Below are positions 16,545-24,477 of a DNA stretch of 56,832 nucleotides, piece by piece (the first letter of the stretch is position 1; the number at the start of each line of letters is the position of its first letter). The notes beneath the pieces were generated by a model. The model made no database searches, had not been told where the DNA came from, and worked only from the letters and a program-made list of their open reading frames with translations. The position numbers and the translations under genes are program-made. This stretch comes from Candidatus Omnitrophota bacterium (GTDB lineage Bacteria > Omnitrophota > Omnitrophia > Omnitrophales > Aquincolibacteriaceae), in assembly GCA_903856085.1 (NCBI GenBank), contig CAIOAT010000032.1, positions 1 through 56,832 of the forward strand. The letters are read 5' to 3'.

Positions 16545-17628
16545 TTTGATCTTTATGACGGGTGCGACCGGCGTGTTGGGGCAGGAACTCGTCAAAGAAC
16601 TGCTCAAGACCACGCACTCGGAGGTTGCTGTTCTGGCCCGCGCAAAGAACCGCGCGTCTCACGCCGACCGGGTCAAGAAGATCTTCACCTCGATCGATAT
16701 TGATTCCCATCTGGGTTCTCGCATCCACGTGATCGAAGGGGACGTGACCCATCACAAATTCGGTATCAAAAAAGCCGATCTCGAATATTTGGAGCGCGAG
16801 TGTAAGGTCTTCTATCACATCGCGGCACTTACGGCTCTGAACGGGACAGAAAAAGAATGTCAGCAGATCAATGTTGGAGGCACCGAGCACGCGCTTGAGT
16901 TGGCCTGGGACCTGCGTAAAAAAGGAAAACTCGAGCGGTTTATTTATTTCAGCACGGCCTTTGTGGCCGGAAGTGTGTGGAACCATTGTTCCAAAGAAGA
17001 TAAGCTGCCGGCCAAGCCAGTGTTCGCCAATTATTACGAATCAAGTAAATACAAGGCCGAAACCAAGGTGCGCGAAGCAATGGCGAAGGGTCTTCCGGTC
17101 ACGATCATCCGGCCGAGCATTGTGGTGGGGCATTCCGAAACTGGCGAGGTCTCGGATTTCAACGTGATCTATCCTTTCATTAAGCTGTTTGCTCACGGGA
17201 TGCTTTCAAAAATTCCAACGCATCTCAAGAACACGTTCAATATCGTGCCCATCGATTTTGTGATCAGGGCGACGTGCGCTATTGTCAAGGATCCGAGGAG
17301 TGTGAACAGGGCCTTTCATGTCGTGGCGCCCAAGCCTCCGACGATCGGCATGCTCCTGAGGGTGGGGGAGGAAGAATATTCGACTATCCCTCCGATCGAG
17401 GTGATCGATCCCAAGCATTTCAAAAAAAACAACATGAGCGCACAGGAGCAAATGGTGTTTGCCATGCTGGAGCCTTATCTGGGGTATTTGAACGGGCATC
17501 TGACTTTTGATACCAGGAACACTCGGCAGATCCTTCGCGGAACCGGGATCCCAATGCCAAAAACGGACCATCCTTTTCTTAAAACCCTGGTCCGTTATGC
17601 CGTAAAAGTCGGTTATCTGGCCATTTAG
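16534..17628 (+). CDS. Thioester reductase / fatty acyl reductase-like SDR
   Basis: A 364-residue extended short-chain dehydrogenase of the NAD_binding_4 (male-sterility/thioester reductase) type. The Rossmann motif is TGATGVLGQELV (about residue 10). Family motifs include VFYHIAALT, NVGGTEHALELA, IYFSTAFVAGS and the catalytic Tyr-x3-Lys in NYYESSKYKAE, followed by TIIRPSIVVGHSETG. Such enzymes release acyl-ACP or acyl-CoA thioesters by NAD(P)H reduction to an aldehyde or alcohol. As the last enzyme in the operon it would off-load the product of the KS/CLF pair. The specificity is inferred from the family, and a role in epimerising or reducing a sugar is less likely but possible. Confidence 0.78.
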   Translation: MAHNLIFMTGATGVLGQELVKELLKTTHSEVAVLARAKNRASHADRVKKIFTSIDIDSHLGSRIHVIEGDVTHHKFGIKKADLEYLERECKVFYHIAALTALNGTEKECQQINVGGTEHALELAWDLRKKGKLERFIYFSTAFVAGSVWNHCSKEDKLPAKPVFANYYESSKYKAETKVREAMAKGLPVTIIRPSIVVGHSETGEVSDFNVIYPFIKLFAHGMLSKIPTHLKNTFNIVPIDFVIRATCAIVKDPRSVNRAFHVVAPKPPTIGMLLRVGEEEYSTIPPIEVIDPKHFKKNNMSAQEQMVFAMLEPYLGYLNGHLTFDTRNTRQILRGTGIPMPKTDHPFLKTLVRYAVKVGYLAI

Positions 17629-17662
17629 CTTTTATCAATCAACCATCCAAGGAGGAGATTAA

Positions 17663-18016
17663 GTGAAAAGAACAATGAGTGCGATCATGATCATGGCGTT
17701 ATTAAGTTTTTGGGTCCCGTGCGTATACGCGGAGGTTTCTCGCGACCTGGATCCGATGATGCCGGCAGACCCACAGGCGACTGTTGCAAGCGAAAGTTCT
17801 ACGAATAATACCGTGACTAGTGGGGCGAGTAATGTGGCAAGCACCGCGGATGCAGCAGGGGCCGGGGAAAAAGCAGGTGAGAAAAAGGCGGACGCGAAGA
17901 AAAAGACAAAATCTAAAAAGAGTTCCACGAAAAAGTCTTCCTCCTCCAAAAGCAGCAAGTCCGTCGGCGACCATTCATCCAAGCAAACCAAAAAACGCAA
18001 AAAGATTTCCAACTAA
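17663..18016 (+). CDS. Secreted Lys/Ser-rich small protein, unknown function
   Basis: A 117-residue protein starting at GTG with GGAGGAG 6 nt upstream. It has a signal peptide (MKRTMSAIMIMALLSFWVPC, cut near VYAE), an Ala/Ser/Thr-rich middle, and a C-terminal half made almost only of Lys, Ser and Thr (KKKTKSKKSSTKKSS and so on), resembling histone H1-like tails. A strongly basic exported tail could bind polyanions such as lipopolysaccharide, DNA or teichoic-like polymers. It is the last gene before a strong terminator and probably in the same transcript as the acyl-ACP operon, 34 nt after the reductase. Confidence 0.7.
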   Translation: MKRTMSAIMIMALLSFWVPCVYAEVSRDLDPMMPADPQATVASESSTNNTVTSGASNVASTADAAGAGEKAGEKKADAKKKTKSKKSSTKKSSSSKSSKSVGDHSSKQTKKRKKISN

Positions 18017-18034
18017 GACGCGCTTTTTTCTGGA

Positions 18035-18074
18035 AGGCGTTACTTCTTGCGCAAGCAGGAGGTAACGCCTTTTT
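18035..18074 (+). terminator. Rho-independent terminator of the acyl-ACP operon
   Basis: A perfect 9-bp stem AGGCGTTAC (18035-18043) and GTAACGCCT (18062-18070), with further weak pairing inside, runs directly into TTTTG. It lies 19 nt after the stop of the Lys-rich protein gene. Confidence 0.85.
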
Positions 18075-18085
18075 GCTTTGTGGAC

Positions 18086-19243
18086 CTACCGCCAATGCGT
18101 CGGACGTTTGAAAGCGGCCATCAGAAAGGCGTCGAAGAGGATCGCGGTAAAAACCAATGCCGCAACCGGATGCAACAGGGCATAGCGCTTCCTTGCTTTG
18201 ACAATCGCATAAGCCTTGGCTGCGGTGGCGAAGATGATGCAGAGAATGGAAAGTATGAGAATCCCGGAAAGGGAGAAAGGCTGAAGCCGTGTAGCTAGCA
18301 CAATGAAAGGGAAGATGGAAAAGAAGAAAACGCTTAGGACGCATTTGAAAATCACCGCAGGCTTTTGATCGAACGCGTGAAGAAAGATCCGTCGCCAGCC
18401 CCGCCAGATCGTGTCAAACGATTCATACATTCGTGTGCCGTAGAGCGCCATGCCGAAGGCGCACATCCCGCGGGCGCCCATCTCTTTTGTTTTTTTCATT
18501 AGAGCGAAGTCTTCGAGAAAGGCTTCCTTGACGCCATCGTGTCCGCCCATCTTCCGGTAATGTTCTGCGCGGAGCAGCAGGTATTGACCGTTTCCAAAGT
18601 AGACCTTGGACTTGGGGTCGTTGATCTTTTTGATGGGGAACCAAAGCCCCATATAGCTCATGGCACAAGGTTGGATGAGGTTTTCCCAAAAGCCTTGGGC
18701 GAGGCAGCGAGGCAGGAGCGTTAGGAGATCGAGCTTTTTTCCCTCCGCGAAGGCCAGAGCGGCGTTGAGGCTTCCGGGTGCATGACGTGTATCCGCATCG
18801 GTGAAAAGAAACCAATCGCCCGCGGCATGTTGAACGCCGAGATGAAGCGCGAAATTCTTGCCCGTCCAACCTTCGGGGGTTTTGGGGGTGTTGAGGTATT
18901 TAAATTTTGAGCTCGATTTTTCCGGGGCATCTTCGAGGTCAATCCGAATGCCGCCCAGATCCTTAAGAATGGCTTCGGTCCTGTCCTCGGAGCAGTTATT
19001 GATCACCAGGATCTCATCACCCTCCCGAAGTTGTAAAAGAAAAGGTCTAACGCAATCCGCGATATTCTTTTCCTCATTTTTAGCGGGAATGAGCACGGAG
19101 ACTTTGCCGCGTCGGCAGGCAGAGTTTTCGAGGTGGAGGGTAGGGGCCTGTTTTAATTCGGAAAGGGAACGCCAGCTGCGGTAAATCCATCCCACCAGGA
19201 TAAAGAGGAGCAGGAATAACATTGTGGTTGCGATGATTTCCAT
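18086..19243 (-). CDS. Family 2 glycosyltransferase, membrane-bound (CrtQ/HpnB-like)
   Basis: About 385 residues. An N-terminal transmembrane helix is followed by a GT-A domain: VSVLIPAKNEEKNI (nucleotide site), EILVINNCSEDRT, the metal-binding FTDADTRHAPGSL, and EDFALMKK with the GTRMYESFD region. At least two C-terminal helices anchor it (about 290-345). The DTRHAPG motif and layout resemble the glycosyltransferases of carotenoid or hopanoid glycolipids (CrtQ, HpnB), so a lipid acceptor is plausible. The plus-strand neighbour is the acyl-ACP operon, converging at the terminator. I chose the ATG at 19243; the TTG at 19261 lies inside the palindromic unit that also supplies AAAGG. Confidence 0.8.
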   Translation of the reverse strand: MEIIATTMLFLLLFILVGWIYRSWRSLSELKQAPTLHLENSACRRGKVSVLIPAKNEEKNIADCVRPFLLQLREGDEILVINNCSEDRTEAILKDLGGIRIDLEDAPEKSSSKFKYLNTPKTPEGWTGKNFALHLGVQHAAGDWFLFTDADTRHAPGSLNAALAFAEGKKLDLLTLLPRCLAQGFWENLIQPCAMSYMGLWFPIKKINDPKSKVYFGNGQYLLLRAEHYRKMGGHDGVKEAFLEDFALMKKTKEMGARGMCAFGMALYGTRMYESFDTIWRGWRRIFLHAFDQKPAVIFKCVLSVFFFSIFPFIVLATRLQPFSLSGILILSILCIIFATAAKAYAIVKARKRYALLHPVAALVFTAILFDAFLMAAFKRPTHWR

Positions 19244-19409
19244 AGTCCCAATACCTTTCAATTTTTACGAAGTAGAAATTGGGGCAGTCCCAATACCAAT
19301 CAATCGAAGCAAACGAAGATTGGGGCTGTCCTGATTACCATCCAGGGAAAGAAAATCAAAATCAGGGCTGTCCCAGCTGCCATCTATGTAACGAAATTTA
19401 AAGTTGGGA
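19244..19409. repeat. Four tandem palindromic units (family A array)
   Basis: Units start at about 19245, 19287, 19328 and 19370 (period 41-42 nt). Each opens with GTCC and closes with GGG(G)C or GGGA. The arms pair within each unit: CCCAAT/ATTGGG twice, CCTGAT/ATCAGG, and CCCAGCT/AGTTGGG. The arm changes are compensated, while ACCATC/ACCAATC-like sequence after the left arm and purine-rich loop sequence are shared. The first unit overlaps the leader of the GT2 gene on the minus strand. There is no constant repeat with variable spacers, so it is not a CRISPR. Confidence 0.8.
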
Positions 19410-19455
19410 TAGAGGCGGCATCATAACAAATGTTCAAAACGGGTCAAGATAAATT

Positions 19456-19498
19456 GGGGTCATCCTCAATTGACCCCATCTGGAAACTAACATATAAT
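19456..19498 (+). promoter_or_regulatory. Sigma-70-type promoter of lysS with overlapping inverted repeat
   Basis: TTGACC (19470-19475), 17 bp, TATAAT (19493-19498), then lysS ATG at 19553. A perfect 7-bp inverted repeat GGGGTCA/TGACCCC (19456-19462 with 19471-19477, 8-nt spacer) covers the -35 box and could be an operator or simply a hairpin. This is the best-looking promoter in the window. Confidence 0.75.
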
Positions 19499-19552
19499 AA
19501 AACCTTCAATCGTCTTAAATCGTTCTGCACCAAGGAATAAGGATAAGTCGAA

Positions 19553-20953
19553 ATGACCAAATCGGATTACGGGCATAGGTTTCTTCCCATAGACTCCCTC
19601 GCGGAGATTCGCGCGAATTTTCAGGAGGGCCGCAAGGTGCGTGTGGCGGGACGTCTTATGACTCGCCGTGATATGGGGAAGAGTGCGTTTGCGGACTTGA
19701 AGGATGAAGGCGCGCGCATGCAGATCTATGCCAAAAAAGATATGCTTGGAGAGGAAAGCTATAAATTTTTCACGGGTCTGTCGCTTGGGGACATCATCGG
19801 CCTCGAGGGCGAACTTTTTAATTCCAAGACCGGGGAGCCCACGATCAAGATCGAGAAATTCGAACGGCTTTCCAAGATCATTCGTACGCTTCCCGAAAAA
19901 TGGCATGGGCTCAAAGATGTAGAGACCCGCTACCGGCAGCGTTATGTGGATCTTATTTCGAATGATGACGTGCGGGCGACCTTTAAGACGCGTAGTCGTA
20001 TTATCCGCGAGACCCGCGCGTTTCTCGATAAGAAGGATTTCATGGAAGTGGAAACGCCGATGATGCAGCCGTTGGCCGGTGGTGCCCGGGCCAAGCCTTT
20101 TGTCACGCATCATCACACGCTTCACACGGATCTTTTTTTGCGTGTTGCGCCGGAGCTTTATCTTAAACGGCTTCTCGTGGGCGGTTTTGAAAAAGTCTAT
20201 GAGATCAATCGGAATTTCCGCAATGAGGGTATCTCCGTCCGCCATAATCCTGAATTTACGATGATGGAGCTTTATCAGGCGTACGCAGATTATGAAGACA
20301 TGATGAATATCACGGAAGAACTGACCCATCATCTCGTGACGATGCTTTATGGAAAAGATGAGATTCCGTACGGGGATAGGACCTTAAACTTTAAACGGCC
20401 CTGGAAGCGCATTTCCTTTTATGGCGCGCTTGAAGCAGCGACCGGCATGGATTTCCGGAAGGTGAATGTCCGCGACGCTGCGAAGAAACTTCACGTCGAA
20501 GTCGCCGATAATATGGAAGACATCGATGTTTTAAACGAGATCTTCGGGGAGAAGGTCGAGAAGGATTTCTGGGATCCCGTTTTTGTGATCGATTATCCGA
20601 CGGTGATGACGCCCTTGGCGAAGGCCAAGACTGAGGACCCAGAACTGGTCTACCGGTTCGAGCTTTTTGTCGCAAAGATGGAGATCGCCAACGCTTTTTC
20701 TGAATTGAATGATCCTGCGATCCAGCGCCAGCGTCTTATGGAACAAAAAGAACTTATCGGAGAGTCGAAAGAGGTCGATGAAGACTTTTTGACAGCACTT
20801 GAATACGGGATGCCGCCCGCGGGAGGGCTTGGGATCGGGATCGACCGGTTGGTCATGCTCCTTACCAATCAGGCTTCGATCCGTGATGTGATCTTATTTC
20901 CTCAGTTGAAGCCCGAAAAAAAGACAATCGAACAGGTTGAAGCGGAGTCCTAA
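19553..20953 (+). CDS. lysS: Lysyl-tRNA synthetase, class II
   Basis: A 466-residue class II synthetase that charges tRNA-Lys. An OB-fold anticodon domain (VRVAGRLMTRRDMGKSAFADLKD, residues about 25-110) precedes the catalytic core with motif 1 (TFKTRSRIIRETRAFLDKKDFMEVETPMM), motif 2 (YEINRNFRNEGISVRHNPEFTMMELYQAY) and motif 3 (GLGIGIDRLVMLLTN). Length is slightly short but complete. AAGGAT precedes the ATG. A good promoter lies upstream, and lolC follows 10 nt after the stop, so it starts the lysS-lolC-lolD transcript. Confidence 0.97.
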   Translation: MTKSDYGHRFLPIDSLAEIRANFQEGRKVRVAGRLMTRRDMGKSAFADLKDEGARMQIYAKKDMLGEESYKFFTGLSLGDIIGLEGELFNSKTGEPTIKIEKFERLSKIIRTLPEKWHGLKDVETRYRQRYVDLISNDDVRATFKTRSRIIRETRAFLDKKDFMEVETPMMQPLAGGARAKPFVTHHHTLHTDLFLRVAPELYLKRLLVGGFEKVYEINRNFRNEGISVRHNPEFTMMELYQAYADYEDMMNITEELTHHLVTMLYGKDEIPYGDRTLNFKRPWKRISFYGALEAATGMDFRKVNVRDAAKKLHVEVADNMEDIDVLNEIFGEKVEKDFWDPVFVIDYPTVMTPLAKAKTEDPELVYRFELFVAKMEIANAFSELNDPAIQRQRLMEQKELIGESKEVDEDFLTALEYGMPPAGGLGIGIDRLVMLLTNQASIRDVILFPQLKPEKKTIEQVEAES

Positions 20954-20963
20954 AGGAGTTTTT

Positions 20964-22271
20964 ATGGGATTTGAAACTTATATCGCAATCAGGCATTTGA
21001 CGCGGCGACGCAAAACAGGTTTTATTTCGCTGATCTCGATGATCTCCATTAGCGGTGTGGCGATCGGGGTGATGGCCCTGATCGTGGTGCTTGCGGTGAT
21101 GAGCGGGTTTGACCGTGAGCTCAAGGCGAAGATCGTGGGTGTTCAGCCGCATCTGAGGATCGAAAAAGTGGATGGGATCGAGGACGCGGATCACGATCTT
21201 GCCCTGATACGCAGTCACAACATTCCCGGGCTTGTGTCTGCATCAAGATTCATTGAAGGACAGGCGATTCTCCGGAGCACGAAGAATGCGTCGGGAGTTA
21301 TCGTAAAAGGGATCGATCCCCAGACAGAAGATCTCAGCATTTTTGAAAAGAACATGGTGTCTGGGACTTTGAATTTTAAGGATTCCGTGCAAGTGGAGCG
21401 TAAGCGGTTCCTCTGGTTCTTCAAACGCAAAATCGAGACGCGTCACGGCAGTGTTTTTATCGGGGAAAATTTGGCGGCCTCGCTCGGCGCTCAAGTGGGG
21501 GATGTGATCTACATGATCACGCCGATCCCTGAGCCTGAGAATCCATTTGTTCCGCTTCCGGCGCACGTGAGGACTTGGCCGTTTCTGGTGCGCGGCATCT
21601 ATCGCGTGGGGATGAACGATTTTGATACTTCGCTTGCGCTCGTGACGATCGATCAGGCGCAAAAGGTCTATCAGATGGGGTCCAAGGTTTCCGGGATCAG
21701 CATGCGCTTCAAGAATGTGGACGATGCGGAAAAATGGAAATGGGTGATCGCTGGAGATTTTTCAGGCCAGTATTATTTCCGTTCCTGGTATGACATGAAC
21801 CAGAATTTCTTCCAGGCGCTCAAGGTTGAAAAGAGCGTGATGACGATCCTTCTGGGGCTTATTATTCTGGTGGCGGCGTTCAATATCATTTCGACGCTGA
21901 CCATGGTCGTGATGGAAAAGACCAAAGATATCGGGATCCTCCGGGCGCTGGGGGCGACGCGCATGAGCATCCGCAGGATTTTTGTAATGGAAGGGTTCAG
22001 CATCGGGTCTCTGGGGATCATGCTCGGGGCGGTGCTTGGGCTTGCGCTTGCTTACAATCTGAATCCCGTGGCGGATTTCCTGAAAAAAACCACGGGGCTT
22101 GATGTGTTCCCGAGCGATATTTATCTTTTTGATCGTATTCCCTCCGAGGTTCATATGCCCGATGTGGTAATGATCGTGGGGTTTGCGTTGATCGTGGCGG
22201 TGGTGGCGGGTTTTTATCCGGCGCACCGTGCGGCGAGCCTCAATCCTGTGGAGGCGCTTCGCTATGAGTAA
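20964..22271 (+). CDS. lolC: Lipoprotein-releasing transporter permease (LolC/LolE/LolF type)
   Basis: A 435-residue permease that extracts triacylated lipoproteins from the inner membrane for LolA. One transmembrane helix near the N-terminus (SLISMISISGVAIGVMALIVVLAVMSGF) is followed by a large periplasmic MacB-like domain and three C-terminal helices (FtsX domain, MTILLGLIILVAAFNIISTL onward). Only one such gene is present next to lolD, so the transporter may be a homodimer as in LolF systems, or the partner lies elsewhere. AAAGGAG lies 5 nt before the ATG at 20964. The stop overlaps the lolD start by 8 nt. Confidence 0.92.
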   Translation: MGFETYIAIRHLTRRRKTGFISLISMISISGVAIGVMALIVVLAVMSGFDRELKAKIVGVQPHLRIEKVDGIEDADHDLALIRSHNIPGLVSASRFIEGQAILRSTKNASGVIVKGIDPQTEDLSIFEKNMVSGTLNFKDSVQVERKRFLWFFKRKIETRHGSVFIGENLAASLGAQVGDVIYMITPIPEPENPFVPLPAHVRTWPFLVRGIYRVGMNDFDTSLALVTIDQAQKVYQMGSKVSGISMRFKNVDDAEKWKWVIAGDFSGQYYFRSWYDMNQNFFQALKVEKSVMTILLGLIILVAAFNIISTLTMVVMEKTKDIGILRALGATRMSIRRIFVMEGFSIGSLGIMLGAVLGLALAYNLNPVADFLKKTTGLDVFPSDIYLFDRIPSEVHMPDVVMIVGFALIVAVVAGFYPAHRAASLNPVEALRYE

Positions 22272-22998
22272 TGTTGTGGAAGCTCCGCTTCTGAGCGCGT
22301 TCGATGTTCGTAAAGATTACGAAACACCGGCAGGGACTTTGGAGATCTTACGTTCGGTTCAATTGATCGTTCGCAGGGGAGAGATGATTTTTATCACTGG
22401 AAAATCGGGTTGCGGGAAATCAACCCTCCTGCATATTTTGGGTGGTTTGGACAGGGCGACAGACGGAAAGATTTTTTTTGAAGGCAAGGATATGGTCGAG
22501 ATGTCGGAAAAGGAGTTGGCGCGTTTGCGCAGTCATCAGGTGGGTTTTGTGTTCCAGTTCTATCATCTGTTACCGGAACTGACCGTTTATGAAAATGTGT
22601 TTTTGCCGACCCTGATCGCGGGGAAGCCTAACAAACCGTGGGTCAAGGAAGTCCTCAAGCGCGTGCGCCTTTGGAACCGCAGAACCCATTACCCGTCCGA
22701 ACTTTCGGGCGGTGAGCAGCAGCGTGTGGCGATCGCGCGGGCACTTGTGAATCATCCGGCTGTGGTGCTTTGCGACGAGCCGACGGGAAACCTTGATCCT
22801 GAAACCGCGGGTTCCGTGATGACGCTTTTGAATGAACTCAATCAACAGGAAGGACAGGCGTTTTTGATCGTGACGCATGACGAAGAAATGGCGTCGCGGT
22901 ATAACCGTTCCTACCGCTTGCAGGATGGCGTGCTTTTGCCCGGGCAATCGAGGGTCCCGGGGCCTGAGACGATCATTAATAGCAAACCGATCTTATAA
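22264..22998 (+). CDS. lolD: Lipoprotein-releasing transporter ATPase
   Basis: A 244-residue ABC ATPase of the LolD/MacB class. Walker A is GKSGCGKST, the Q-loop lies in VGFVFQFYHLLPELTVYENV (the YHLLPELT segment is typical of LolD), the signature is LSGGEQQRVAIARAL, Walker B is VVLCDEPTGNLD, and the H-loop is IVTHD. It energises the LolC/F permease encoded immediately upstream with an 8-nt overlap. The ATG at 22264 is preferred over the earlier in-frame start at 22228, which lies well inside lolC. Confidence 0.93.
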   Translation: MSNVVEAPLLSAFDVRKDYETPAGTLEILRSVQLIVRRGEMIFITGKSGCGKSTLLHILGGLDRATDGKIFFEGKDMVEMSEKELARLRSHQVGFVFQFYHLLPELTVYENVFLPTLIAGKPNKPWVKEVLKRVRLWNRRTHYPSELSGGEQQRVAIARALVNHPAVVLCDEPTGNLDPETAGSVMTLLNELNQQEGQAFLIVTHDEEMASRYNRSYRLQDGVLLPGQSRVPGPETIINSKPIL

Positions 22999-23021
22999 TT
23001 GTAAGAACCCAGGAGAAAAAA

Positions 23022-23927
23022 ATGGAACTTCAGATCTACCTCGATGGCAAATGGTATCCGAAAAGCGAAGCGAAGATCTCGATCTTTGATCACGGACTTT
23101 TGTACGGCGATGGTGTCTTTGAAGGGATCCGCGCCTATGACGGACTGGTCTTCAAATTGGACGAGCATCTTAAGCGGCTCTGGGAATCCGCGCATACCCT
23201 GATGCTCACCATCCCCATGGATGTCAAAGCCATGAAAGTCGCGATCCTTGAAACGCTTAGGAAGAATCAGCTGATGGATGCCTATATCCGTGTGGTGGTG
23301 ACGCGCGGCGTGGGGGATCTCGGACTTTCGCCCTGGCTTTGCAAAAAAGCCACAGTCTTCATCATTACCGACAAGATCGCTCTTTATCCCAAGAGCCTTT
23401 ATCAGAAGGGCTTGGAGATCATTACCGTGCCGACGGTGCGGAACCTTCCGGAAGCTGTGAATCCTTCGATCAAGAGCCTGAATTATCTCAATAATATTAT
23501 GGCGAAGATCGAAGCTAAGAATGGCGGCTGTATGGAGGCGCTCATGCTCAATCATCAGGGGTATGTGGCGGAATGCACCGGCGACAACGTATTCATGGTG
23601 AAGAAGACCGGCAAGGGGCAGACGGTGAAAGATTATATCCTGCTCACACCGCCGACATATCTGGGCGCACTCAAAGGCATTACCCGTCAGGCTATTATCG
23701 AGATCGCGGAAAGGATCAAGCTGCCTTTTGAGGAACGCATCATTACGCGGCATGATCTTTTCAATGCGAACGAAGTGTTTCTTACCGGTACAGCCGCGGA
23801 GGTTATTCCGGTTGTGAAGATCGACGGCCGCGGGATCGGCGAGGGCAAGCCGGGGAAGATTACAAGCATGCTTCTTAAGGATTTTCAGGCGCTGACCCAT
23901 AAAGACGGCGTGCGATACACGCTTTGA
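23022..23927 (+). CDS. ilvE: Branched-chain amino acid aminotransferase
   Basis: A 301-residue PLP fold-type IV enzyme that interconverts Val, Leu and Ile with their 2-oxo acids using glutamate. The N-terminal FDHGLLYGDGVFEGIRAYDG, the PLP-lysine region SIKSLNYLNNIMAKIEA, ALMLNHQGYVAECTGDNVFMV (substrate Glu loop), and GITRQAIIEIAE and FLTGTAAEVIPV near the C-terminus all match IlvE rather than D-alanine transaminase or PabC. AGGAG lies about 8 nt before the ATG. It follows lolD by 23 nt, on the same strand. Confidence 0.92.
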   Translation: MELQIYLDGKWYPKSEAKISIFDHGLLYGDGVFEGIRAYDGLVFKLDEHLKRLWESAHTLMLTIPMDVKAMKVAILETLRKNQLMDAYIRVVVTRGVGDLGLSPWLCKKATVFIITDKIALYPKSLYQKGLEIITVPTVRNLPEAVNPSIKSLNYLNNIMAKIEAKNGGCMEALMLNHQGYVAECTGDNVFMVKKTGKGQTVKDYILLTPPTYLGALKGITRQAIIEIAERIKLPFEERIITRHDLFNANEVFLTGTAAEVIPVVKIDGRGIGEGKPGKITSMLLKDFQALTHKDGVRYTL

Positions 23928-23955
23928 TCCACCGCGAGTCCGGAGCCAACCCATC

Positions 23956-24477
23956 ATGATCTGCAATGTTTGCGGGACCAAGGAAGCGACTATCCATCTG
24001 ACGGAGATCGTCAACAGCAAGATGGCCGAGGTCCATATCTGCGAGACGTGTGCCGAAGAAAAAGGCACGGAGTTTAAGACCTATTTTAATTTCGGGGACC
24101 TGCTGTCCGGCGCCCCGGGTCTTGAGACGACGCTCGGTGCTTCAGGCAAGAAAATACCGCTTGTTTGCAAAGATTGTGGCATGAATTATGAGGATTTCGC
24201 GAAGAACGGGCGTCTCGGATGTGCGGGATGCTATGTTTCTTTCCAAAAACCACTTGCGATCGTGATCAAACAGGTTCAGCGTTCGGGCTTTCATGTCGGC
24301 AAGAAACCCTCTCGTATCCCAAAGGAAACGCGCAGCGTCCATGATCTGCGTCAACTCCAGGAAAAGCTCCGCAAAAGCATTCAAGAAGAGGCGTTCGAGG
24401 AAGCGGCGCATTTGCGAGATGAGATCAAACAGGCTTTGGACAAGCTCAAAAAAGTAAAGAGGCCGAAAAGTGAGTGA
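23956..24477 (+). CDS. mcsA: McsA-like zinc protein with UVR motif (activator of arginine kinase)
   Basis: A 173-residue protein with two pairs of CxxC in the N-terminal half (CNVCGTKEATIHLTE; CETCAEEKG) and two more at CKDCGMNYEDFAKNGRLGCAGC. These form treble-clef-like zinc sites. The C-terminal UvrB/UvrC motif (LQEKLRKSIQEEAFEEAAHLRDEIK) ends the protein. In Firmicutes McsA binds and activates the protein-arginine kinase McsB. Here its last codons overlap the mcsB start by 8 nt, supporting the same partnership. Confidence 0.93.
   Translation: MICNVCGTKEATIHLTEIVNSKMAEVHICETCAEEKGTEFKTYFNFGDLLSGAPGLETTLGASGKKIPLVCKDCGMNYEDFAKNGRLGCAGCYVSFQKPLAIVIKQVQRSGFHVGKKPSRIPKETRSVHDLRQLQEKLRKSIQEEAFEEAAHLRDEIKQALDKLKKVKRPKSE

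Noticed and set aside
19244-19409. CRISPR-like array with 42-nt period
   Set aside because: There is no invariant repeat separated by unrelated spacers; each unit is a self-pairing palindrome and the most conserved parts are the motif after the left arm and the closing G run.
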